Below, in pieces: positions 1-5,645 of a stretch of 7,282 nucleotides of DNA; within the stretch, counting starts at the first letter, position 1, and every line of letters begins with the position of its first letter. Location: contig JBEILF010000121.1 in assembly GCA_040379385.1 (NCBI GenBank), positions 1 through 7,282 of the forward strand, given 5' to 3'. Under the pieces are notes generated by a model. The model saw nothing but the letters and a program-made list of their open reading frames with translations, was not told where the DNA came from and did not search any database. The position numbers and the translations under genes are program-made. The stretch is from UKL13-2 sp040379385. Its GTDB lineage: Bacteria; Pseudomonadota; Gammaproteobacteria; Burkholderiales; Usitatibacteraceae.

Positions 1-1153
1 ATGCGCCGAAGAATACAAGCCCGAACCAGTCGACAAAACTCGCCACGCCTTTCGGCAATCGGTCGAGCGAATTGGCACCCGCTAGAGCCAGCGGCAGTAA
101 CAAGATCAAACCCACCGTATCGCGACCTTCCCGTAATAGCGAGAGCATTACGAGCGACACGACGAAGACTGCAATCGGCAGGGCTAACTCAATGCGCTCA
201 CGAAGAATTTTGCGGTCTTTACGCCACAACCAAATGGCAATAGGCAAGGTTGGTAGCGCGTACCACGGCAGGATGCTCACTAGGTACAACGGCAGGATGC
301 TGTCGCGGGTGTGTGGGTTGAACAAGGGGGTGCCGAGAACAGCGTCCAGAAAAATAGGGGTGGTCAATAAGCCAAGTGCGGCCAGCGCCGATGGGTAGAT
401 GGCAGCGCCAGCGGCGAGCAGCCCCGCCAGAATCGCGATGCCGCGCTTGAATGCGGCGTTCTGCCAGTCGTGCAGGATTGCTATCATCGCCACCGCCGCC
501 GCAGGTACGATCATTGCCTGCACCAAGCCAACCGATAGTGCAATCATGATGGCACCGGCCGCCGCAGTGGCCGCACCTTTGCGCGCTTCGAAACGAATAC
601 GTGTGAGGCCATAGATGGCAATTGACATCCCGGCTAATCCGCCCAGCTCCGGGTTCAACTCATGCGCGCGCAGCAGCAGACCAAGGGAGCCGATCATCAA
701 CGCTACCGCAACACGTCCCGCGCGTTCGTCAAACAGCTTGTTGGCGGCCTTGTACAAATAAAGTAGAGTGATCGCCATGAATGCACCGCTGGCGATGCGT
801 GCGCCGTCGTGCAGTGGCAATACGAACGAAAGGAATTTGGCGGTCAGCGCGGCGGCCCAATAGTAGAGCGGCGGAAAATCACTCGCCGTGTCGCCTGCGA
901 TATTTGGTACCAGCCAGCTTTGCAAACTGCTGTCGCTCAGCATCGAATAGACAATTCCCATGGCGATGGCTTCGTCCGGCTTCCACGGATCGTGACCAGT
1001 GAGTCCGGGGAACAGCCAAGCGAGACAGATGATGAGAAACAGCGCTGTCTTGACGGGTGTCGCCGTGCCATCAAAAACGATAGGCCGCTTCAGCGTGCTG
1101 GTGATTCTGGCCGCGTCTTTGGTCTGCGATAGGTTGGGGGAAGGTATGCTCAC
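1..1153 (-). CDS. ArnT/PMT-like GT-C glycosyltransferase (GT39 type), 3' end cut by window edge
   Basis: An open frame of 384 codons runs without a stop from GTG 1153 to the left edge, so the C-terminus is missing. After a polar N-terminus of about 35 residues comes a first membrane helix (about 36-50). It is followed by the periplasmic-loop motif GHDPWKPDE (53-61), whose Asp55 and acidic pair Asp60/Glu61 match the conserved acidic motif of GT-C enzymes such as ArnT. PPLYYW (94-99) is a second signature. Several further hydrophobic helices follow (about 120-135, 147-162, 195-225, 238-263, 285-310, 323-340, 347-360). The family transfers sugars from polyprenyl-phosphate donors to lipid A, proteins or other envelope acceptors at the inner membrane; donor and acceptor here cannot be told from sequence. 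GTG 1153 is chosen because a stop lies at 1181-1183, the only upstream alternatives are TTG codons, and a weak GGAA lies a few bases ahead of it. The next in-frame ATG falls after the GHDPWKPDE motif. Confidence 0.9.
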   Translation of the reverse strand, partial: MSIPSPNLSQTKDAARITSTLKRPIVFDGTATPVKTALFLIICLAWLFPGLTGHDPWKPDEAIAMGIVYSMLSDSSLQSWLVPNIAGDTASDFPPLYYWAAALTAKFLSFVLPLHDGARIASGAFMAITLLYLYKAANKLFDERAGRVAVALMIGSLGLLLRAHELNPELGGLAGMSIAIYGLTRIRFEARKGAATAAAGAIMIALSVGLVQAMIVPAAAVAMIAILHDWQNAAFKRGIAILAGLLAAGAAIYPSALAALGLLTTPIFLDAVLGTPLFNPHTRDSILPLYLVSILPWYALPTLPIAIWLWRKDRKILRERIELALPIAVFVVSLVMLSLLREGRDTVGLILLLPLALAGANSLDRLPKGVASFVDWFGLVFFGA

Positions 1154-1177
1154 GAGTTCCAACGGAAAGGACAACTG

Positions 1178-1207
1178 ATTTTACGCCCTGAGTATTTTGG
1201 ATGTCTC
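1178..1207 (-). promoter_or_regulatory. Possible sigma70 promoter of the glycosyltransferase gene
   Basis: Read on the minus strand there is a GAGACA -35-like box (1202-1207), an 18-base spacer and a TAAAAT -10-like box (1178-1183). This would start transcription roughly 18 bases ahead of the GTG start. The -10 matches consensus at 5 of 6 positions and the -35 at 4 of 6. It lies downstream of the rpmE2 terminator, so an own promoter is expected, but the call is by eye only. Confidence 0.35.
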
Positions 1208-1234
1208 AGCCGAATACTAATCTTCCTTAAGCCG

Positions 1235-1298
1235 CAGAAAGACAAATGGCAACCTTGCGGTTGCCAGAAAGAACAAAGGCAACCTTGCGGTTGCCTTT
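1235..1298 (-). terminator. rpmE2: Tandem double intrinsic terminator after rpmE2
   Basis: Two hairpins sit side by side. In the rpmE2 direction the first has a perfect 10-bp stem (1275-1284 with 1289-1298), and the second an 8-bp stem (1247-1254 with 1259-1266). Both have a GCAA (GNRA) tetraloop in this orientation. Each 3' arm is followed by a T-rich stretch (TTTGTTCTTTCT and ATTTGTCTTTCT). They come about 28 bases after the rpmE2 stop codon. The two units are a near-exact 30-base tandem duplication (1235-1264 and 1265-1294). The stems could also slow traffic on the plus strand, but the T-rich tails indicate minus-strand use. Confidence 0.8.
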
Positions 1299-1325
1299 GG
1301 CTGTGCGTTGTTATAAACCCACAGA

Positions 1326-1589
1326 TTATTTGCCTGCGCTGGTCTTGGCGTAACGCTGCTTGAACTTGTCGATACGGCCAGCGGTGTCCATGATCTTGTG
1401 TTTGCCGGTATAAAACGGGTGTGACTCAGACGACACCTCGATACGGATAACTGGGTAGTCTTTACCGTCGGTCCACTTCATGGTTTCTTTGCCTTTGGTA
1501 TCGGCAGTCGTTTTGGTCAGGAATTTGAAGTCACATGACGAGTCAAAAAAGATGACATCGTTGTAGGACGGATGGATTTCAGCTTTCAT
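1326..1589 (-). CDS. rpmE2: 50S ribosomal protein L31 type B (zinc-free paralogue)
   Basis: An 87-residue protein of the usual length for type B bL31, a protein of the large ribosomal subunit that helps bridge to the 30S head. It starts MKAEIHPSY and carries the family hallmarks SSCDFKF (17-23), SHPFYTGK (56-63) and GRIDKFKQRY (71-80). It has a single Cys (19) and so lacks the four-Cys zinc site of the type A form, which makes it the C-minus, zinc-independent form. A purine-rich ribosome binding site (AGAAAGG, 1598-1604) sits 8 bases before ATG 1589. In many bacteria this form is repressed by Zur and induced by zinc shortage. No Zur-like operator is evident here, and in organisms where it is the only L31 it is constitutive. 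It is transcribed from a promoter in the divergent gap with the S10 peptidase gene and ends at a double terminator. Confidence 0.95.
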   Translation of the reverse strand: MKAEIHPSYNDVIFFDSSCDFKFLTKTTADTKGKETMKWTDGKDYPVIRIEVSSESHPFYTGKHKIMDTAGRIDKFKQRYAKTSAGK

Positions 1590-1664
1590 GGGTACGGCCT
1601 TTCTTTTCGTAAAGGGTTCACCGCGTGTAAACCTCTATTCGAACAAGGGTGATGGGAGCCGCCT

Positions 1665-1693
1665 ATTATGCATAAAAAAGCCCAACAAAGCAA
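1665..1693 (-). promoter_or_regulatory. rpmE2: Likely sigma70 promoter of rpmE2
   Basis: On the minus strand TTGCTT (1688-1693) and CATAAT (1665-1670) are separated by exactly 17 bases. That is a reasonable sigma70 promoter, giving a leader of about 68 bases before the rpmE2 ATG. The -10 box lies in a perfect 10-bp palindrome, TTATGCATAA (1666-1675). A plus-strand promoter for the divergent S10 gene may therefore overlap it (TATTAT at 1664-1669 or CATAAA at 1671-1676 as -10-like boxes), but no convincing plus-strand -35 is visible. Confidence 0.5.
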
Positions 1694-1718
1694 CGGCTTA
1701 GCCTGCTAAAGTTGTGCC

Positions 1719-3233
1719 ATGCGAACTAATCAAACCCCGCCCAGCACGGCGCAAAACAGTGCTGCCTCTTCCAATCCGCTTCCCGCAGAAACCCCTGAGT
1801 TTAAGGATCAAGTCTCGGTCACACGCCATAAAACGCGTGTTAACGGCAAATCAATGGCCTACACCGTCACTTGTGGCACTTGGGTGATGCGGGAAGAACA
1901 CGACAAGGATGGTGAGCATTTAGGGCACAAGCCTAAGTCAGTAATGTTCTTCACCGCCTATACCAAGGATGGCACCAAAGACGCTGCTGACCGGCCGATC
2001 ATGTTCTGTTTTAACGGCGGCCCTGGTTCGAGCTCGGTTTGGTTGCATTTAGGCCTGATTGGCCCCAAGCGCGTCGCGCTGGATGATCAGGGCAATGCCG
2101 GTGCCCCGCCGTACAAACTTATCGATAACGATTTCTCGATGTTGTCGGACGCGGATCTCGTGTTTATTGATCCGGTCGGTACGGGTTACTCGCGCATGGT
2201 TGAGGGCGAAAAAACCAAGGAATACCACGAGTACCAGCGCGATCTTGACAGCGTCGGCGCGTTCATTCGCCTCTACGTGTCGCGACATGAGCGTTGGGCG
2301 AGTCCGAAGTTTATTGCGGGCGAAAGCTACGGCACAACACGTGCCTGTGGATTGGCTGGGCTATTGCAGGACAAGTACGGGATGTATATCAACGGCCTGT
2401 ATTTGGTTTCAGTCGCCCTCGATTTTCAGACGATTCGGTTTGATCATGGTAACGACCTACCGCCGGTGATGTATTTGCCCACCTACGCCGCAACAGCGTG
2501 GGTGCATAAGAAATTGCCTTCGGAGCTGCAGAAAAAATCAGTAACGAGCTTGGTGAAGCAGGTCGAGGCGTTTGCAGCGACCGAATACGCCCACGCCTTG
2601 TTTCAGGGGGACAAACTCTCGCCGAAGGAATTCGACAAGGTGGCCACACAAGTTGCGCGTTACACCGGCTTATCCGTAGCCTACGTCAAGTCGACAAAGT
2701 TACGGGTGCAAATCCACCGATTTTGCAAGGAGTTGCTGCGCGACGAAGGCAGGACAGTCGGTCGCCTCGACAGTCGGTTTACCGCGCGTGATCGCGACAG
2801 CGCGGGTGAGCAGTTTGAGTTCGACCCTGCGCATGCGGCGATTGGCGGCGCATTTGCCACCACCTTGAATGATTACGTTCGTCGCACCCTCAAGTTTGAA
2901 ACAGATCTCGATTACCGAGTGCTGTCAGCGCTTTACATGACGTGGGGCTGGAAGGACTTTGCCAACCGCTACGTCAACGTGGGAGAGACGTTGAGACGTG
3001 CGATGAATATGAACCCCCATCTGAAGGTTTATGTGGCTAACGGCTACTACGATATGGCCACTCCGCACTTTGCGTCAGACTATACGGTGAACCATCTTTC
3101 ACTCGATGCGCCACTGGCAAAAAACATCTCACAGTACTATTACGAGGCAGGGCACATGATGTACATACATGCGCCATCGCTGACAAAGATGGCCGCGGAT
3201 ATGCGGGACTTCCTGAAAAAATCGCTAACGTAA
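1719..3233 (+). CDS. S10 family serine carboxypeptidase-like protein
   Basis: A 504-residue alpha/beta-hydrolase of peptidase family S10, whose members remove C-terminal residues from peptides. The triad is visible: Ser203 in GESYG (201-205), Asp445 in NGYYDMATP (441-449) and His479 in EAGHMMYIH (476-484). The oxyanion-hole motif NGGPGSSS (99-106) is intact, so it is probably active. An insert/cap region lies between the Ser and Asp segments. ATG 1719 is fixed by an in-frame stop at 1707-1709; no Shine-Dalgarno sequence precedes it. The first 30 residues (rich in T, S, P, N, A) have no hydrophobic core, so no Sec or Tat leader is visible. That is unusual for a family mostly exported or lysosomal, and it may be cytoplasmic or exported another way. 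It is the only plus-strand gene here, divergent from rpmE2 and convergent with a Bug protein gene. Substrate is unknown. Confidence 0.92.
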   Translation: MRTNQTPPSTAQNSAASSNPLPAETPEFKDQVSVTRHKTRVNGKSMAYTVTCGTWVMREEHDKDGEHLGHKPKSVMFFTAYTKDGTKDAADRPIMFCFNGGPGSSSVWLHLGLIGPKRVALDDQGNAGAPPYKLIDNDFSMLSDADLVFIDPVGTGYSRMVEGEKTKEYHEYQRDLDSVGAFIRLYVSRHERWASPKFIAGESYGTTRACGLAGLLQDKYGMYINGLYLVSVALDFQTIRFDHGNDLPPVMYLPTYAATAWVHKKLPSELQKKSVTSLVKQVEAFAATEYAHALFQGDKLSPKEFDKVATQVARYTGLSVAYVKSTKLRVQIHRFCKELLRDEGRTVGRLDSRFTARDRDSAGEQFEFDPAHAAIGGAFATTLNDYVRRTLKFETDLDYRVLSALYMTWGWKDFANRYVNVGETLRRAMNMNPHLKVYVANGYYDMATPHFASDYTVNHLSLDAPLAKNISQYYYEAGHMMYIHAPSLTKMAADMRDFLKKSLT

Positions 3234-3262
3234 ATGCAGCGCAAAATACCCGCTTTCGAGCG

Positions 3263-3289
3263 CCCCACCTTGAAAGGTTGAGGTGAGGG
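3263..3289. terminator. Possible hairpin between convergent S10 and TctC genes
   Basis: CCCCACCT (3263-3270) can pair with AGGTGAGGG (3281-3289) across a 10-base loop, with one bulged A. It lies in the 58-base gap between two converging genes, where a bidirectional terminator would be expected. Neither side has a good T tract, so this is a weak call and termination could instead be Rho-dependent. Confidence 0.3.
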
Positions 3290-3291
3290 TG

Positions 3292-4305
3292 TCAGTCTAG
3301 CGTTACGCCGGTCTCACTGATGAGCTTAGTCCAGATGGGAACATCAGCCTGCCAGGCACGAAAAAAAACATCTTTGGCGAGCAGCTTCGGTTCGAAGCCG
3401 AATTCGTGCAGGCGTTGCTGCGCCTGATTGGATTCGATGAACTCGCGAACGATAGTGACCCATCGGTCGACGACTAGCTCGGGCGTGCCAGCCGGCGCGA
3501 CCAAGCCCATCCAACCCAATAGTGCAAAGGCGTGGGCGGTTGCCCCCTGTTCAATCAGCGACGGTACTTGCGGCAATGCTGCGCTCGGTTTATCGCCAAT
3601 TACACCGACCGCCCTGAGTGCGCCGCTGCGAATATGCGGTGCCATTGCGCCGATGCTGCCGGCGGCGATCTGAATTTCGCCAGTCACAAGATCTTGAATG
3701 GCCGGTCCTTCGCCCTTGTAAGGAATGTGCTGAAGTGCCAAGCTGTAGCTCTTATTCAGCGCTTCGCACAGCAAGTGTCCGTGCGAGCCCGCCCCCCACG
3801 AGCCAAAATTCATCGGCTTAGTGGATGATGCCCGCGCCAACGCAATTAACTCCTTGAGGCTGCCGACAGGGATTGATTTGTTGACCGCGACCACCAGCTT
3901 GCTTGCACAGAGCATCGAGATGAATGCAAAGTCTCGTTTCGGATTGTAGGGTAGCTTTCGGTACAGCGCGGTGTTGGCAACTAGGGCCTCGGAAAACGTT
4001 AGGAACAGGGTATGCCCGTCTGCGGGCGATTTGGCAACATGATCTGCTGCAATGGCAGCACCTGCGCCGGGCCGGTTGTCGACAATCACTGATTGGCCGA
4101 GCGAGGCCCCCGCTCTGTGGGCAAGTAAGCGCGCGAAAGTGTCGGCCGCGCCGCCCGCAGCAAATCCGACCACGATCCGAACCGTGCGCACAGGATACCC
4201 ACCCTGCGCTGACAACTTGGGGCAGGTTGAGAGAAATGGCGCAAGACCGATTGCACCAGCGCATTTCAGCCAGCGGCGTCGGTCAGACGAGGACATCGGA
4301 GTCAC
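3292..4305 (-). CDS. Bug/TctC family solute-binding protein with Tat-type leader
   Basis: A 337-residue periplasmic binding protein of the tripartite tricarboxylate transporter (TTT) family. Seen: VGFAAGGAADTFAR (46-59) and VDNRPGAGAAI (75-85), the two ligand-carboxylate binding loops. Also HIPYKGEGPA (193-202), SKPxxxLPQVPSL-like text around 239-250, and APAGTP (270-275). The leader contains DRRRWLK (8-14) ahead of a hydrophobic stretch, which fits a twin-arginine (Tat) signal, with probable cleavage near LSAQ (31-34). Two starts are possible: GTG 4305 and ATG 4296 (residue 4). Neither has a clear Shine-Dalgarno sequence and both keep the leader. No TctA or TctB membrane genes are in the window, so it is an orphan Bug protein, a group hugely expanded in Burkholderiales. 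Ligand is unknown, probably a carboxylate or amino acid. It has a Gly (47) where the family usually has Pro in the first loop. A run of eight T in the coding strand (3361-3368) falls in codons 313-315. Confidence 0.92.
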   Translation of the reverse strand: MTPMSSSDRRRWLKCAGAIGLAPFLSTCPKLSAQGGYPVRTVRIVVGFAAGGAADTFARLLAHRAGASLGQSVIVDNRPGAGAAIAADHVAKSPADGHTLFLTFSEALVANTALYRKLPYNPKRDFAFISMLCASKLVVAVNKSIPVGSLKELIALARASSTKPMNFGSWGAGSHGHLLCEALNKSYSLALQHIPYKGEGPAIQDLVTGEIQIAAGSIGAMAPHIRSGALRAVGVIGDKPSAALPQVPSLIEQGATAHAFALLGWMGLVAPAGTPELVVDRWVTIVREFIESNQAQQRLHEFGFEPKLLAKDVFFRAWQADVPIWTKLISETGVTLD

Positions 4306-4455
4306 GTTATGCGAGGGGGTGGGAGTGCCCTACCGGGCGAGCCCAGTATGGTCGACTGACAAGATGATCGTACTCTATCAACTTTGACGGCACCACCACG
4401 ACACATATTCGGCCATCCGATCTTCACAGCCGAGCCACACCAGTCGCCGAAACAA
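4306..4455. other. Intergenic stretch ahead of the first TctC gene, no clear promoter
   Basis: These 150 bases lie between the tctC-type start at 4305 and the terminator hairpin at 4456. A minus-strand promoter must be here if the gene is its own unit, since a strong terminator precedes it. I see TTG-rich candidates (TTGATA, TTGTCA) but no box pair at normal spacing, and only a 4-bp stem at 4327-4338. No small gene is supported. Confidence 0.4.
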
Positions 4456-4481
4456 GTCCCGGTGCATCGCAGCACCGGGAC
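4456..4481 (-). terminator. Intrinsic terminator after the second TctC gene
   Basis: A perfect 10-bp inverted repeat (GTCCCGGTGC at 4456-4465 and GCACCGGGAC at 4472-4481) surrounds a 6-base loop. On the minus strand it is followed by TTGTTT. It begins 28 bases past the stop codon at 4510-4512. It should separate the transcript of the 4510-5496 gene from the tctC-type gene downstream. Confidence 0.75.
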
Positions 4482-4509
4482 GGGCGTCAGCCGTTCAGTA
4501 TTGAAAAGC

Positions 4510-5496
4510 CTATTCGAGCTTGATGTTCCGCTTGGCGGCCAGCGCCTTCATTTTGTCAAACTCAGCTTTGATTTGTGCGGTGAATTGCGCTTGCGTGTTG
4601 CCGATAGGATCGGCACCCTGTGCCGCGAGTTTTTCCCGTACGGCTGGATTGTTTACCGTTTTGATCGCGGCCGCAGCGATCTTATCGACGATTTCCTTTG
4701 GTGTCTTGGCCGGCACCACCAAGCCATACCAAGCTGGGTCATTCACGTCGTTTAAGCCCAATTCGGCAAACGTCGGTACGTTGGGGTAAGCAGGCAGACG
4801 CTTAAGCGAAGCAACCGCCAGCAGACGCATGCCCTTGGCGGCATCTTGCATGTTGGCATCAATCTGTCCTTTTGACGATGGCAGGTTGTCAAACAACACC
4901 GGAACTTGCCCGCCGACCACGTCTATCACGGCAGGACCGGCACCCTTATACGGAATATGAACCATATCTGTGCCAGTCGCTGCTTGGAAGAGTTCACCCA
5001 TCATGTGGCCGATGCCGCCGGTGCCAGACGAGGCGAAACTAAGTTTGCCCTGCTCTTTTTTCAGAAGCGCCAAAAACTCCTTGAAGTCGTTGGCCGCGAC
5101 TTTTGGGTTCACTGTTAAGACGTTCGGTGTTGAAGCAAGATTGGTGATCGCAATTAAATCATTGAAGTTGTTATAAGGAATCTTCGGGTTGGTCGCCGGG
5201 TTCACCGCCATGGTCGAGACTGTTGCCATGCCGATGGTATATCCGTCCGGCGCAGACTTCACCACCTCGTTGGTCCCGACCGAACCGCCACCGCCAGCGC
5301 GGTTCTCGACGATGACAGACTGCCCAAGCTCTTTGCCGAGTTGGTCGGCAACCAGACGTGCCACGATATCCGTGGTTCCCGCTGGGGCGAATGGCACGAT
5401 CAACTTGATCGGCTTGTTTGGATAGGCCTGTGCAAATGCAGCGCCAGCACTGACCGCCAGAACCGCTGCCACCATAGTCATTGTTTTACGAAACAT
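4510..5496 (-). CDS. Bug/TctC family solute-binding protein with Sec leader
   Basis: A 328-residue TTT-family periplasmic binding protein. A classic Sec leader (Arg/Lys at 3-4, hydrophobic 8-20) ends at AFA (20-22), with the mature protein starting QAYPNKPIKLIVPF. The ligand loops VPFAPAGTTDIVAR (34-47) and VENRAGGGGSVG (63-74) are present, together with HIPYKGAGPA (180-189), FDNLPSS (202-208) and VPAKTP (261-266). A good Shine-Dalgarno GAGGGG (5502-5507) lies 5 bases before ATG 5496, which settles the start. A strong terminator follows the stop. It is related to, but clearly distinct from, the neighbouring binding protein (337 residues, Tat leader), so they are not a recent duplication. No TctA/TctB genes are nearby. 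The ligand is unknown; characterised Bug proteins bind amino acids, citrate or other carboxylates, but this one cannot be assigned. Confidence 0.95.
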   Translation of the reverse strand: MFRKTMTMVAAVLAVSAGAAFAQAYPNKPIKLIVPFAPAGTTDIVARLVADQLGKELGQSVIVENRAGGGGSVGTNEVVKSAPDGYTIGMATVSTMAVNPATNPKIPYNNFNDLIAITNLASTPNVLTVNPKVAANDFKEFLALLKKEQGKLSFASSGTGGIGHMMGELFQAATGTDMVHIPYKGAGPAVIDVVGGQVPVLFDNLPSSKGQIDANMQDAAKGMRLLAVASLKRLPAYPNVPTFAELGLNDVNDPAWYGLVVPAKTPKEIVDKIAAAAIKTVNNPAVREKLAAQGADPIGNTQAQFTAQIKAEFDKMKALAAKRNIKLE

Positions 5497-5551
5497 AGAA
5501 GCCCCTCGATGATTTTGTTGAGTGGTGCGTGTAGCGTGTTACCCAAGCTTA

Positions 5552-5579
5552 ATATTATTACTGGCAACATTGCCTTGAA
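5552..5579 (-). promoter_or_regulatory. Possible promoter of the second TctC gene
   Basis: On the minus strand TAATAT (5552-5557) could serve as a -10 box, with TTCAAG (5574-5579) 16 bases upstream as a poor -35. This would give a leader of about 50 bases before ATG 5496. The -35 region coincides with inverted repeats at 5563-5588, which could make it an activator-dependent or repressed promoter. Assigned by eye only. Confidence 0.3.
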
Positions 5580-5588
5580 AAAAGGCAA
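5563..5588. repeat. Overlapping inverted repeats built on GGCAA/TTGCC
   Basis: Three arms alternate: GGCAA (5563-5567), TTGCC (5570-5574) and GGCAA (5584-5588). The first two form a compact palindrome with a 2-base centre. The second and third form a 7-bp stem (5570-5576 with 5582-5588) around a 5-base loop. The central arm can pair with only one side at a time. The stretch lies between the qor stop and the tctC-type start; no T tract follows on either strand, so a plain intrinsic terminator is not well supported. Confidence 0.5.
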
Positions 5589-5645
5589 GCGACGCGATCA
5601 GTCGTGAAAGCTGGCGAAAAGTTCAATCCGTCGCTACCGTGACCG

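Noticed and set aside
1..1132. Several plus-strand open frames across the first kilobase
   Set aside because: They are shadows of the minus-strand glycosyltransferase, whose frame gives a continuous membrane protein with GHDPWKPDE and PPLYYW motifs; the plus-strand products are Arg/Pro/Ala-rich with no family resemblance.
1191..1218. AGTATT/AATACT inverted arms in the glycosyltransferase upstream region
   Set aside because: Only 6 bp, AT-rich and separated by 16 bases; expected by chance and not aligned with the candidate promoter boxes.
4219..4230. Possible lipobox (LSTC, residues 25-28) in the Tat-type TctC leader
   Set aside because: Thr before the Cys is atypical for a lipoprotein cleavage site, and the AQ-type end of the leader fits ordinary signal peptidase cleavage a few residues later.
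3428..4387. Plus- and minus-strand overlapping frames within and beside the first TctC gene
   Set aside because: Low-complexity shadow translations (Cys/Arg-rich) in alternative frames; the 3292-4305 frame has clear Bug-family motifs along its length.
4384..4755. Plus-strand frame of 123 codons beginning in the intergenic gap
   Set aside because: Most of it lies antisense to the second TctC gene and it runs through that gene's terminator hairpin; no recognisable product and no ribosome binding site.
5589..5645. Candidate terminator after qor
   Set aside because: Only 4-bp stems (such as CGAC/GTCG) and no T tract on the minus strand; not enough to call.
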